A DNA stretch of 64,000 nucleotides. It comes from Acidobacteriota bacterium. GTDB taxonomy: Bacteria; Acidobacteriota; Terriglobia; Bryobacterales; Bryobacteraceae. The stretch spans positions 62,001 through 126,000 of the forward strand of contig JACPNQ010000009.1 in assembly GCA_016185425.1 (NCBI GenBank), given 5' to 3'. The notes beneath the pieces are model-generated. The model did no database searches. It was not told the DNA's origin and worked only from the letters and a program-made list of their open reading frames with translations. The position numbers and the translations under genes were made by a program. Below, piece after piece: positions 1 through 9,112 of this stretch (position 1 is its first letter; each line of letters starts with the position of its first letter).

Positions 1-2
1 GC

Positions 3-599
3 AGCTATGGCAAAGTGACCGGCGATCGGACGATGCAAGACATCCAAAAGCGCCGCGCCGACCGTTGGAACTTCCTGTTCATCGCCGGCATGTGGTTCCA
101 GGATCTCTTCAACTATGACTTCCGGCGCACGGAACAGTGCATCATCCCCTACGCCACGCAGCAGGGTGAAATCAGCTTCTGCGCCTACAACACCGGTGTG
201 GGTTGGCGGAACATTATCGAAAAGATGCACATGACCGCGACGCTCACCAAGTGGTACGACGAGCACGGGCGGCACGAGATTTTCGCCGGCGGCAAGAGCG
301 TCAATCTCGACTCGAAGTTGCACAAGCTGCTGCTGAACGAAGAAGACGTGAATCGCGAACGCCAGCACGATCTCGACGGTATGGCCAAGAATGCTCGCGA
401 AGAGAAGATCAAGGCTCGCGACGAGAAGATGAAGGACCAGGCCAAGAACGCGGAGATGGCGAAGCTGTATCGCCAGCACGTGCTGAAAGAGCCGCAGCCG
501 GAAGGCGGTTTTGTGCCGCTCGGCGCGGTGGGCGGAATTGCTCCGGCCGCTCCGAAAGCCTCGGAAAAGAACGAGGAAGTAGGCTCGTTCGGCGATTAG
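3..599 (+). CDS. C-terminal part of a tetraether-synthase-like radical SAM protein (5' cut by window edge)
   Basis: The reading frame is open to the left edge, so this is the last ~198 residues of a longer protein. An internal GTG at 15 is not needed as a start. The segment with FNYDFRRTEQCIIPY followed by GEISFCAYNTG resembles the C-terminal region of the archaeal MJ0619/Tes radical SAM family, which forms C-C bonds between lipid tails. The canonical CxxxCxxC cluster lies outside the window, so this rests on tail similarity recalled from the family. After it comes a strongly charged Lys/Glu/Arg helix (last ~90 to ~40 residues), then a Gly/Pro/Ala-rich end. A strong terminator follows directly. 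Acidobacteria make membrane-spanning diabolic-acid lipids, which would fit, but other radical SAM enzymes with this tail are possible. Confidence 0.55.
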   Translation, partial: SYGKVTGDRTMQDIQKRRADRWNFLFIAGMWFQDLFNYDFRRTEQCIIPYATQQGEISFCAYNTGVGWRNIIEKMHMTATLTKWYDEHGRHEIFAGGKSVNLDSKLHKLLLNEEDVNRERQHDLDGMAKNAREEKIKARDEKMKDQAKNAEMAKLYRQHVLKEPQPEGGFVPLGAVGGIAPAAPKASEKNEEVGSFGD

Positions 600-621
600 T
601 CCGGAGATCGATTAGTAGGCT

Positions 622-658
622 CGGGCCGCTGGTACTACCGGCGGCCCGAAGTTTTTTT
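622..658 (+). terminator. Intrinsic terminator after the radical SAM gene
   Basis: A perfect 8-bp stem, CGGGCCGC (622-629) with GCGGCCCG (641-648), is followed by seven T at 652-658. It ends transcription of the left-edge gene and argues against translation of the next gene starting at 657, inside the T tract. Confidence 0.85.
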
Positions 659-689
659 GGGCCGCTACAGTTTGCCTATCGGCGTGCCG

Positions 690-3083
690 ATGGTTCGGAT
701 AGGCATGTTTCGCAGGATATTGGCGACTCTTTTGATGTTGGAGGGGGGCATATTCCTTTCGGCGGGGCTAGCGCCGGGAATAGCGGATGTAGTGCGGCAG
801 GCATTCATCCAGCACCCCGAGCTCCTTTCGGCCGCACGGCTGGAAGAGCTGCTCGCGGCGTTCGCCCTTCTGCAGAGGATCGCGATGGCTTTCGGCTTGC
901 TTTGCATCTGCGGTGGATGGGGGGCCATGCAAGGCACCCGATGGGGTAAACGAGTGGCTATTGTAGCGTCGGTACTCAATCTTCCGCTCATTCCTCTGTT
1001 CACGCCGATCGGAATCGCCGGACTGATCGTCTTCTCACGCACGGAGACGACCGGGCAGCCGGCCACGGAAAGTGACAAGCAACCAGCGGCAATCGCCGAG
1101 CGGCCGGAGCCGGTTTCGCACGTGCTGGTAATCGTCGCGAGCCTCGCGCTCGTAGTCTACTTCTCGCACCTGATTCGCCAGTTTGCCGTAGCCCAGGGCT
1201 TACCCGCCAACGTATCCGGCCGTCTGGGCCTGCAATGGATTATCGCGGGGCAGTTGGTGTTCACGTTGCTGCATGAACTGGGCCATCTGTTGGCGGCGTG
1301 GGCCACCGGCTTCCAATTTCATCAGATCAATGTCGGCCCGGTGACGCTCACCGAGAGGCCGGGCGGCAGTTGGGCGCTTCGTTTTCAGTTAGACGGTCTA
1401 TTGACGGCGGGCGGGTATCTGCGCGCGGTCCCGCAGTCGGAGCAAGACCTGCGGATGAACTGGATCTTCGTCGTGGTTGCGGGTCCGGCGGCGTCGCTTC
1501 TGCTGGCGATGCTCGGGTTCCTGGCGCTGGTTAGTCTGCCGGGAACGCCCGCCGCTGGATATTGGGATTGGGCGGCGTATGTTGCCTCCATCTGCCTGGC
1601 GGACTGCGTTTCCAACCTGCTGCCGCTCGGGCTGACCGATGGCGCATTGCTCTTCCACACGGTTTTCGAAACGAATCGTGGAAAGGCGGTTCTGGCAGGG
1701 CTGGAGGCGGCGATGTTGAACGACCGGGCAGAGCGACAGGGCGGGTTGATGGACCCGGCCGAACTGCTTGAGACGCGGCGGCAGGCGTTGGAACAATTAG
1801 AGAAGAGTCCGGAGGTTCCGGGACTGGACGTTGCCATACAACGGATCGAGTTCGCCCGTGCGTCGATGAGAAATGGCCGCGCCGAGGAAGCCGCCAATGC
1901 GCTGCAGGAGGCAGGAAGGTCGCTCCAGAGTATGACGGGCGTTCCGGACGTGGTGTGGTTCCGTTACTGGGTGGAGACCTTTGAATCGGCGACCGCGCGA
2001 AGACACTATTCGTCCGCCGCCGAGGCGCGGAAACGGGCTCTTGCGTTGGGCGAAGGGCTCCGCGGCGAAAATATGGATTGGGAGGACCTGGTCCCGATCC
2101 GCGTTTCGTGCGCGCGTCTGTTGATGTCGGATGGGGAGCTTCATCAGGCGATTGTCATTATTCAGCAGACGCGGGAGAAGTGTCCGGCTCGACGCAGCGT
2201 GACGGCTCATGCCGCCGAGCTTCTGGCCGCCGAAGCCGAGTGCGAGATTCGGCTCGGGCATCCCGAGCATGCCGATATGCTGGCGCAGAATGCGATCGAA
2301 ATTGCGCGGGAGCTGCCGGATCCGCAGCGTACGATGGCGATGGAACTGCTGGCACACGCGGCTGTCCGGATGGGCACCGCGGGAGACTGCGCGTTTGCGC
2401 AACCGCTGTTCGCCGCGGCGGTGGAGGGATTGGATCGTTCCGCTTCGCCCTCGATCGCCGCGGGATACCGGTCGGCTTGGGCGGAGTCGCTCTATGAAAA
2501 TGGCAAGCTGGAGGAGTCGGCCGCGGTATTGCGGCAGATCGATTCGGCGAGCATCGGCTTCGCGCTCGATGTAGAGACGTTGCGCGCCCAATTACTGCTG
2601 GCGGAAGACAAGCCGGCCGACGCGGTTTCCGTGTTGAGTTCGATGCTTGCGGGGGCGGAAGAGGATTGCGAGGAGACCACCCGCGTCGCGCTGGCGCGCA
2701 GCCGTGCGCTGCGATCGTGGGCCCTGTTCCGGAGTGGTTCGATCGACGATGCGATCGCCGATGCGCGAAAGGCCTGTGACTTGCTGATGCCGGTGGATCA
2801 TCCCGAGGCGGCGCCTGCGCTTCTCACACTCGCGATGTCGGTGATACACGAGAATCCGGAGCTCTCTGACGCCTACGTGCAGGAAGGCGCACGGCTTATC
2901 TGTGACTCGACACTCTATGCTCCATTAACCAAGGCCAGCCGTCTCACAGATATGGCGCGGAGCGTTCTTCAGGCCAACAAGAAGGATTGGGCGAGGGATC
3001 TGCTCGGCCAGGCTGCGAAGTTCCGCGATCAGTCCGCCCATCCGGCGCCCGTTGCCTCGCTTTCCCCAGCCGTTCAGAGTTGA
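690..3083 (+). CDS. Membrane M50 (site-2 protease-like) metallopeptidase with C-terminal TPR region
   Basis: Predicted integral membrane zinc protease of 797 residues. Hydrophobic segments fill the first ~310 residues. The zinc motif HELGH is near residue 195 and the second S2P signature, NLLPLGLTDG (N-x2-P-x4-D-G), near 309. From about residue 350 to the end the protein is soluble, alanine-rich and alpha-helical, with degenerate TPR-like repeats. S2P enzymes cut substrates inside the membrane; the TPR part may recruit a partner or substrate (inference). The longer frame begins inside the terminator T tract, so ATG 690 was chosen; ATG 705, preceded by GGATAGG at very short spacing, is an alternative. 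The neighbours are not functionally linked, and it faces the next gene tail to tail. Confidence 0.75.
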   Translation: MVRIGMFRRILATLLMLEGGIFLSAGLAPGIADVVRQAFIQHPELLSAARLEELLAAFALLQRIAMAFGLLCICGGWGAMQGTRWGKRVAIVASVLNLPLIPLFTPIGIAGLIVFSRTETTGQPATESDKQPAAIAERPEPVSHVLVIVASLALVVYFSHLIRQFAVAQGLPANVSGRLGLQWIIAGQLVFTLLHELGHLLAAWATGFQFHQINVGPVTLTERPGGSWALRFQLDGLLTAGGYLRAVPQSEQDLRMNWIFVVVAGPAASLLLAMLGFLALVSLPGTPAAGYWDWAAYVASICLADCVSNLLPLGLTDGALLFHTVFETNRGKAVLAGLEAAMLNDRAERQGGLMDPAELLETRRQALEQLEKSPEVPGLDVAIQRIEFARASMRNGRAEEAANALQEAGRSLQSMTGVPDVVWFRYWVETFESATARRHYSSAAEARKRALALGEGLRGENMDWEDLVPIRVSCARLLMSDGELHQAIVIIQQTREKCPARRSVTAHAAELLAAEAECEIRLGHPEHADMLAQNAIEIARELPDPQRTMAMELLAHAAVRMGTAGDCAFAQPLFAAAVEGLDRSASPSIAAGYRSAWAESLYENGKLEESAAVLRQIDSASIGFALDVETLRAQLLLAEDKPADAVSVLSSMLAGAEEDCEETTRVALARSRALRSWALFRSGSIDDAIADARKACDLLMPVDHPEAAPALLTLAMSVIHENPELSDAYVQEGARLICDSTLYAPLTKASRLTDMARSVLQANKKDWARDLLGQAAKFRDQSAHPAPVASLSPAVQS

Positions 3084-3178
3084 ACGGAATGGGCCGGTGG
3101 CCCGGAGGGCTCCGAACAAAACAGAATCGCAATGGCGCCACGGAGCAACGCCATCGCGATCGTTGCGTGGAGCAGGTC

Positions 3179-4387
3179 TTAGCCGGTCTTCTTGTCGGCG
3201 AAGAGGATCGATTTCCCGGGCAGGATCGAAAGGTAATCAGTGATGGACTTACCGGCCTTGGGAGCGGTCTTTACGATCTTGCGGTCCATCATCGAGGCAG
3301 CAAGAAGGGCGAATTCCCGGCCGAGCTCGGAATTGGAATCGACGGGTTTGCCGGCCGTCAGCGCCCGGCTGACACCCTGATAGTCGTTGGAAATGGTAGC
3401 GAGGACGGGGAGCCCGAGCAGGTCTTCGATCTGGCCGATTGAGATCGCCGCGCGTTTTTGCGCACGGGTGAGAATCAATTGAATGCGGTCGTCAAGATCG
3501 AGTTGGCGGAGATAATGATATCGTTCGCGAGCCAGGTGGAGAGAGGAGATCTCCGGCGTCGTCACCAGAAACACGCGCTTCGATTCCTGCATGAGCTCAA
3601 TCGAATACTTTTCCATGTTGCCGGAGAGGTCGACACACACAGCCTGATAGTTGCGGCGGGCGAATTCGACCATGCTGCGGATCTGTGCGCCCTCGATACG
3701 GTAGCCGGGATTCAGATGGCCGGAGTGAATGACGTCGAGCTTGCCGATCGAAGTGACCAACTGCGGCCACAGCGCCTCGTCGAGTTTGAAGGCATTCTCC
3801 GCGGCATCGACGATGGAATAGTCATTGTCTAGCTTCAGCATGAAACGCTGCATGCCGCTGTTTAGGTCGAGGTCAAGCAGTAGCGTCTTCGTGTCAGGCT
3901 GGCGCGAACAGGCCCACGCGGCATTCATCGCCGTGGTGGATGTGCCGACGCCTGGTTTTGCGGGCAGGAACGAAAAGATGTGCTCGGATTCGAACGGCTG
4001 GAGGGGACTCCGCTCCAGACTCTCTTTCGCCCGTTCCAATGTTTCGAGGAGATCTGCCGGCTGGAATGGTGCTGAGAGATACTCGCGGATACCGACGCGC
4101 ATCAACGCGATCAACGCCTGCGGATCGGCGCTGTTGCCGAACGTCACTATTGGCATGCCTGCCACAGCCGCTTCGATTTTGCCGGCCGTGTCGAAGGCCG
4201 CATCCATATCCTGCAAACCGAGAAAGACAATCTGTGGCGAGTGGGCGCGCAGCGTCCGGCCGAGATCGATCGCGTTCGGGTAACTGTCAACCCATCGGAC
4301 AACGTTTACCGACTTCACCTGGTGAAGGATTTCCTGCAACTGTTCCGCAAGACCTTCGTCTGGACTGATTATGATTCCGCGCAACAT
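3179..4387 (-). CDS. TadZ/CpaE-like ATPase with receiver-like N-terminal domain
   Basis: 402-residue protein. Residues 1-125 form a receiver-like fold in which the usual phospho-acceptor position in the third strand (VFLGLQD) is not an aspartate. The rest is a ParA/MinD-type P-loop domain: deviant Walker A KPGVGTSTT, LLLDLDLNSG after the switch region, and Walker B-like AVCVDLSG. The second lysine of the classical KGGxGKST motif is replaced by Thr, as in TadZ proteins with atypical P-loops. TadZ/CpaE proteins position the Tad pilus machine at the pole, but no tad genes are nearby. ATG 4387 is supported by AGGAG five bases upstream; the nine extra residues of the longer frame have no such site. 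Confidence 0.8.
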   Translation of the reverse strand: MLRGIIISPDEGLAEQLQEILHQVKSVNVVRWVDSYPNAIDLGRTLRAHSPQIVFLGLQDMDAAFDTAGKIEAAVAGMPIVTFGNSADPQALIALMRVGIREYLSAPFQPADLLETLERAKESLERSPLQPFESEHIFSFLPAKPGVGTSTTAMNAAWACSRQPDTKTLLLDLDLNSGMQRFMLKLDNDYSIVDAAENAFKLDEALWPQLVTSIGKLDVIHSGHLNPGYRIEGAQIRSMVEFARRNYQAVCVDLSGNMEKYSIELMQESKRVFLVTTPEISSLHLARERYHYLRQLDLDDRIQLILTRAQKRAAISIGQIEDLLGLPVLATISNDYQGVSRALTAGKPVDSNSELGREFALLAASMMDRKIVKTAPKAGKSITDYLSILPGKSILFADKKTG

Positions 4388-4546
4388 CGAATCTCCTGGT
4401 GGGTCCGCGTCCATCTCTTCGAGGTCGACAAGGCCCTAGTGAGTATTTATCGGCCCTCTAAGAGAACAACTTTAGGAAGTTTCGAACCAGCACATTAACT
4501 TTGGCTAGTACCTTTTGCATTTCCGGTTCGAATAAGATGAAATCGG

Positions 4547-4855
4547 ATGCCGTCCCGCGACACTTTGGAGTCATTCGCTATTTCCTGCCCGTGCTGCGGC
4601 GCGGAGCTGGTTGTGGACCCCGTCACGAAATCCTTGGTCCACCACACCCCCGCCGTTGCTCCGGCGCCAATTACCGATCTGGCGGCGGAAGTCAGCCGGT
4701 TGAAAAACGCCGGCGCCGAACGGGAACAGGCGTTCCAGAAGTCGCTCGAAGCCGAACGGACGCGCGAGGAGCGCATGAACCGCAAGTTCGACGAGTTGTT
4801 GAAACGCGCGCGTTCGTCACCGGACGAAAAACCGGTGAAGGATATCGATCTGTAG
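4547..4855 (+). CDS. Small zinc-ribbon/coiled-coil protein of unknown function
   Basis: 102 residues. A short CPCC element (residues 14-17), followed by a small beta-like segment ending in HH, could be half of a zinc ribbon. Residues 45-90 are a heptad-like, charged helix rich in Glu/Arg/Lys, probably a coiled coil. No enzyme motif is visible. The ribosome site is weak. The gene lies alone on the plus strand between two minus-strand genes and ends seven bases before the TPR gene. I see it as a real but uncharacterised protein. Confidence 0.5.
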   Translation: MPSRDTLESFAISCPCCGAELVVDPVTKSLVHHTPAVAPAPITDLAAEVSRLKNAGAEREQAFQKSLEAERTREERMNRKFDELLKRARSSPDEKPVKDIDL

Positions 4856-4862
4856 CCTGGCC

Positions 4863-6497
4863 TCAGGCCGCCGCCGACTCCAACAACACCGCCTCCGACC
4901 AGATCTGTTCAGCCTCGTCCGGCTTTCCGGCGGCCAGCAGGACATGTCCCAGATTGACGTGGGCGTCAGCGAAGCCAGGCTTACCCTCGATCACCCGGCG
5001 ATACAGCCGCTCCGCGTTGTCCAGCCTTCCACTCTCATGAAAGGCGACGGCCAGGTTATACACGAGATCAGCCGGCACACCTGTATCTCCGGCCTTGTCA
5101 AGCACAGACAGGGCACGATCGGGATTACCGTTGGCAAGAGCAGCCTGAATCAGCGGAGCGGCGGGAACCTGATCGCGGAGGCTGCCGTACACCTTATCGA
5201 GCGTCCCTTCCGCCTTCACCGTGTCTCCCTCATCGAGCTGGCTCAGACCCAGATTCCATTCCGCTTCCGGCCACTCCCGCCGTAGCCGGAGCGCCTCTGA
5301 AAAAGCGCGCACGGCGTCGCTGGACCGTTGGTCAAGGATCGCGGCAAGGCCGGTGGCAAACCACCCTTCCGCCGAGTGCCGGTTGCGGTCGAGGATCGCT
5401 TTTGCAGCCTGCCGGCAGACATCGGGTTTTCCGGCGCCGGCGGCAAGGCGTGCTACGTTCCAGGACGCGCTATCGGAATCGGGCGCCTGTCCGGCGGCTT
5501 TGCGATAAGCGGCCAACGCCTCATCGACACGGCCATCTTCCTCAAGCAAAACCGCATGGAGAAGCAGGGAGGACGTGTGATTCGGGCGGGCAAGCAATAC
5601 GGAATCGAGCAGACTTAGCGCGTCCGCGGCGCGGCCGCAGCGCCAAAGTGCGTAGGCGCGAGCGTAGCCCCAGTCTTCCGGCAGCGCATCAATCTCAGCC
5701 AATTGATCGAGATTGGCCGCCGCCGCATGCCACTGGCCGGAAACGACGGCGGAATAAGCCAATGCCTCGGACGCCTGGCGAAAGCCAGGACGGATACGCG
5801 AGAGCTCATCGGCGATACGCGATAATTCAGCGGGGTCTTTGCGCGCGACCGCCAGAGCCAGAAGGTTAGTCAGCAGCTCGGCCGAAGGTTCTCCAATCGT
5901 GCGGAAGCGATCGTAGATAGCAGCGGCCTCATCGAAGCGCCGCAGCATCTGCAGTGCCACCGCTCGTCCGAATTGAGCCGGTTCGTTATCCGCGTCGGAG
6001 GCCAGATAGCGGTCAAAGCCCTGCAACGCATCTTCGGCGCGGCGCAGGTGCAGGCAGCTTAACCCCAGTCCCAGCCACGCCTCACGGCGTTCCGGGTCTG
6101 TCTTAGCCGATCGCCGGAACAGATCCGCTGCCTCATTCCAACGTGAAAGCTTCTCCTGGCAGACGCCCGCATTGAACGCCGCCGTCGCGTTGTCGCGGTC
6201 GACCGAAAGAAGCTGTTGATACACCCCGAGCGCCTCATCGAACTGCCTCGCTTCGAAGTGGATTTGACCTAAAAACAGAAAGGCTTCGGGCTGTCTTTCG
6301 CCGCCGTCGATGGCCGCCCGCAGTTCCGCCGCCGCATCGGTGGTGCGGCCCTCCATATGGGAAGCCATCGCGCGCACCAGCGCCGGCGACGACGCCGCGC
6401 GCATGCGCATCGTGCCGAGCTCACCCTCCGCCTTCAGCAGCGCTTGCAGCGGCGCGTCATCGATAAACCATAACCAGCGATCGTCCTGATTGCTCAT
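4863..6497 (-). CDS. Tetratricopeptide-repeat protein
   Basis: 544 residues made almost entirely of TPR units. Consensus-like repeats (for example AFLFLGQIHFEARQFDEALG and HVNLGHVLLAAGKPDEAEQI) recur about every 34 residues from about residue 70 to the C-terminus. There is no signal peptide or membrane helix, so it is probably a cytoplasmic scaffold. It begins nine bases after the stop of the zinc-ribbon/LamG-like gene and is probably in the same transcript, which suggests the two proteins act together. No enzymatic domain is present. Confidence 0.8.
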   Translation of the reverse strand: MSNQDDRWLWFIDDAPLQALLKAEGELGTMRMRAASSPALVRAMASHMEGRTTDAAAELRAAIDGGERQPEAFLFLGQIHFEARQFDEALGVYQQLLSVDRDNATAAFNAGVCQEKLSRWNEAADLFRRSAKTDPERREAWLGLGLSCLHLRRAEDALQGFDRYLASDADNEPAQFGRAVALQMLRRFDEAAAIYDRFRTIGEPSAELLTNLLALAVARKDPAELSRIADELSRIRPGFRQASEALAYSAVVSGQWHAAAANLDQLAEIDALPEDWGYARAYALWRCGRAADALSLLDSVLLARPNHTSSLLLHAVLLEEDGRVDEALAAYRKAAGQAPDSDSASWNVARLAAGAGKPDVCRQAAKAILDRNRHSAEGWFATGLAAILDQRSSDAVRAFSEALRLRREWPEAEWNLGLSQLDEGDTVKAEGTLDKVYGSLRDQVPAAPLIQAALANGNPDRALSVLDKAGDTGVPADLVYNLAVAFHESGRLDNAERLYRRVIEGKPGFADAHVNLGHVLLAAGKPDEAEQIWSEAVLLESAAA

Positions 6498-6506
6498 GCC
6501 AACCTC

Positions 6507-8375
6507 TTAGTAAGTCACTTTCACCGTGCGAATGATGGCGCGCTCCCCGCTTTCGTTCGAGAAGCCCACCGTCCCACTCGCGATCTGATTGTCGATCCAC
6601 ACATCGACCGGCCGTCCATTGACTTGCGTGGCGAAACTCTGCCCGCGAACGTCGAGACGGATATTCACTGTCGCGCCGGCCGTCAAAGATTCTTTTAGCG
6701 GCACCAGACGGTGCGGCTGTTCCTCGCCATCGACAACGGCAAACTTCACCAGTCGCGTCTTTGCGCGCGCACCCTCGCCGGTCTGTTCCAGCTTCAGGCA
6801 GTAATAGTTCTTCGGATCCTTCATGCGGAACACCCAACCGATCGCTCGCTGCTCGATCTGTCCGCTGAATTCGAACACGTAGTCGCGCTTGTCCCGGCCG
6901 GGCTTGTAGCCGCTAATGGTACGGCGCCGGGCACTACCCGCCGTATCGCCGGCGGATTCGGATACCCAACTCTCCACGCCGAGACTCGTGGGCGCTGCCG
7001 CCGCGGCCACCGGCAAGACCATGGGACGGGAGGAAGCCCTCTTGATCGCGGGCACCGCCCACGCGCCAACAGCGATACCGGCGATGATCAGCGCGGCAAT
7101 CGCTTTCTGCCAGCCTGGAATACGCGACAAAAATCCTTCCGGCGCGGCGTCGGCCTGTCCACCAAAGGACGGAGCGGCAATAGGAACCGCCTTTTCGGCC
7201 TCCGGCTCCGGCTTTGGTTCCGGCCTCCGCTCCACGGCGGGCTTCGGTTTTTCCTCAACTTTTGGCGCTGCCGCGGGAGCGGACTTCTGCTCAGGTTTGG
7301 GTTCGGATTTCGGCTCCGGCTTTGGCTCCAATTGCGGCTTGGGCGCAACGATACGAACCTGTTTCGCTTCCGGGAGAGGATCCGATTTCCGTTCCTCACG
7401 GGCAGGTTTCGAGGCAGGCAGTTCATTCGGCTTGGCTGGTGACGGCGCTACCTGCGCCGCTTCCTTAGCAGCCGGCTTGTCCTCGATCCGCGGCTCTTCC
7501 TTCACTGTGGGTTCATCAACAACCCGGGGAGCAAACGCATAGCGCGGACGGAACGGATTCAAAACCGGCTTCGGCAGGTGAATGCGCAGGCGCGGCGGCG
7601 GGAGGATCGGTTGCGGCAGCAGACGCTCGGTCCCCAGCTCCAATTCACAAAGAATGGTAAGTTCTCGTTGTCCCCGGCGCGGCGGAATGGAGCGATGCGC
7701 GACCGGCTTGAGCGCGAACGTCCCGGGAAGTTCGACCGGCGGTGCGCCCAAGGACGGCTCCGAGACCCCAGCGACTGCGGGGGTGGAACCGGCAATGTCC
7801 TCAAGTCCTTCCACTCGGAACACCAGTCCGAGCGATGGAGGCCATTCCGGTTCGCAGCCGGGAAGCACGATCGCTGGCCGCTCCAGTTTCGGGAGCACCA
7901 GCGCTTCGCGCCAAAGACTCGACAAACGGCGCGCAGGACGCTCTTCGGGCCGGACGGAACGGATCATGCCTTCGAGCGCCATCAGGGCGCCGGCCATCGG
8001 AAGGTCGGCTACCGGTATTAAGGGAAATCCCGGCCTTGGCGTCACCGGAGGTTGATGGCGAACTTGCAATTCCGCCAGCGTGGCCGCCGCTTCCATAATG
8101 AATCCGGCTTCGGGGGGCTCGGTGACCATCGGGCTCGACGCGCCGGGCGGATGCGTCACCATCGTCAAAGGTCCCGTCGAGCCCTCCACCGTCCGAACCG
8201 CGCCGACAACCGCACGGACACTCGTCCGCACCGGACGGGGCTGCATGAGGCGCGTCATGGCCAGACGGTTGAATTCCTCCTGGCTCTCCTTCTTACACTC
8301 TTCGGAGCAGTATTCCGAGGAAGCGCGCCACTTCGACAACCGATCGAGTTCAGTTCCGCATTGCTGACACTTCAT
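6507..8375 (-). CDS. Zinc-ribbon, proline-rich, single-TM protein with LamG/DUF1080-like C-terminal domain
   Basis: 622 residues in four blocks. An N-terminal MKCQQCGTEL with YCSEEC about 20 residues later forms a probable C4 zinc site. A long Pro-rich region of low complexity follows, including Lys-Pro/Glu-Pro repeats at roughly residues 330-410. Then comes one membrane helix (AIAALIIAGIAVGAWAVPAI). The last ~170 residues are beta-rich with GWVFRMKDPKNYYCLKL and a VNGRPVDVW strand, typical of the concanavalin-like fold seen in DUF1080 proteins. Topology would put the zinc ribbon inside and the lectin-like domain outside (inference). ATG 8375 starts just before the first Cys pair; the upstream GTG 8402 has no ribosome site. 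The same C-terminal fold occurs in the gene at 55910-56575. Confidence 0.7.
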   Translation of the reverse strand: MKCQQCGTELDRLSKWRASSEYCSEECKKESQEEFNRLAMTRLMQPRPVRTSVRAVVGAVRTVEGSTGPLTMVTHPPGASSPMVTEPPEAGFIMEAAATLAELQVRHQPPVTPRPGFPLIPVADLPMAGALMALEGMIRSVRPEERPARRLSSLWREALVLPKLERPAIVLPGCEPEWPPSLGLVFRVEGLEDIAGSTPAVAGVSEPSLGAPPVELPGTFALKPVAHRSIPPRRGQRELTILCELELGTERLLPQPILPPPRLRIHLPKPVLNPFRPRYAFAPRVVDEPTVKEEPRIEDKPAAKEAAQVAPSPAKPNELPASKPAREERKSDPLPEAKQVRIVAPKPQLEPKPEPKSEPKPEQKSAPAAAPKVEEKPKPAVERRPEPKPEPEAEKAVPIAAPSFGGQADAAPEGFLSRIPGWQKAIAALIIAGIAVGAWAVPAIKRASSRPMVLPVAAAAAPTSLGVESWVSESAGDTAGSARRRTISGYKPGRDKRDYVFEFSGQIEQRAIGWVFRMKDPKNYYCLKLEQTGEGARAKTRLVKFAVVDGEEQPHRLVPLKESLTAGATVNIRLDVRGQSFATQVNGRPVDVWIDNQIASGTVGFSNESGERAIIRTVKVTY

Positions 8376-8654
8376 TGAGTTGGCTCGAAACTCTCCAACC
8401 ACAGAGTACGGGAACCATCGCGCTCAAACCAGACGGCAAAGCACCTAACTCGCCGGAAATACCTTACGACCCGGCGCGTCCAGCAGGCATTTCACCTTAG
8501 TACACCCTACGCGCAGTCCCCGCTACCTGTGTTGTAAGCCGACAGGATGTCTCACACTTTTGTTCTAAAGTTTTTCCCTGGTTCTGGCGATGAATTGGAA
8601 GGTGCGGCGAGGTGCAACAAACAGAACGCTGCTGGGCAGAGAGAGGTCGGAAAT

Positions 8655-9023
8655 ATGGCGAAACTGGATCTTCTTCAAAAGAGTGTAGACGGATTGCGGA
8701 GTGCAATCCCGGAATTGCGCGGAGTGTTGCTGGCTTCGACGGAGGGGCTGCCTATTGCCCATTCGTTGTCTAACGGCACCGATCCCGCGCGCATGGCAGC
8801 CATGGCGGCTGCGGCGAGCAGCCTCGGACGGCGAGTGAGCGACACGCTCCATGCCGGATCCCTTGAGGAGATCTCCGTCGCGGGCGCCGAAGGGCATATC
8901 TTCCTCTACTCCGCCGGCTCGAAAGGCGTTCTGGCGGTGATCGGACCTGCAGGTTGCAACGCGGGTCTTGTCCATCTGGAAGCGCGCGGCGTAGCACGCG
9001 AGCTTGGCGAACAGTTCAACTAA
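8655..9023 (+). CDS. Roadblock/LC7-domain protein (MglB-like)
   Basis: 122 residues covering one roadblock/LC7 fold: an N-terminal helix, then GVLLASTEGLPIAHS, a long central helix with Ala-rich AAMAAAASSLGRR, and the strand pair ISVAGAEGHIFLY / GVLAVIG. Bacterial members such as MglB regulate small Ras-like GTPases that set polarity or motility. No MglA-like GTPase is in the window, so the partner is unknown. Start 8655 was chosen because the domain begins directly after it and AGAGAGG lies nine bases upstream; the longer frame adds 36 residues unlike the family. A terminator follows. Confidence 0.85.
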   Translation: MAKLDLLQKSVDGLRSAIPELRGVLLASTEGLPIAHSLSNGTDPARMAAMAAAASSLGRRVSDTLHAGSLEEISVAGAEGHIFLYSAGSKGVLAVIGPAGCNAGLVHLEARGVARELGEQFN

Positions 9024-9055
9024 GCGAAATTATCCCTGGAATACCTTCAGTCACG

Positions 9056-9090
9056 GAGCCACGCCGGCAGGGCGCGGCTCCGATTTTTTT
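9056..9090 (+). terminator. Intrinsic terminator after the roadblock gene
   Basis: A ten-base stem with one mismatch (GAGCCACGCC at 9056-9065 and GGCGCGGCTC at 9071-9080) is followed by CGA and seven T. It separates the roadblock gene from the following methyltransferase-like gene. Confidence 0.8.
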
Positions 9091-9112
9091 GCCGGTTAGA
9101 TACCCTTTGAAC

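Noticed and set aside
3179-4387. Evidence for a Tad pilus locus
   Set aside because: Only a TadZ/CpaE-like ATPase is present; no secretin, pilin or TadA-type ATPase in the window.
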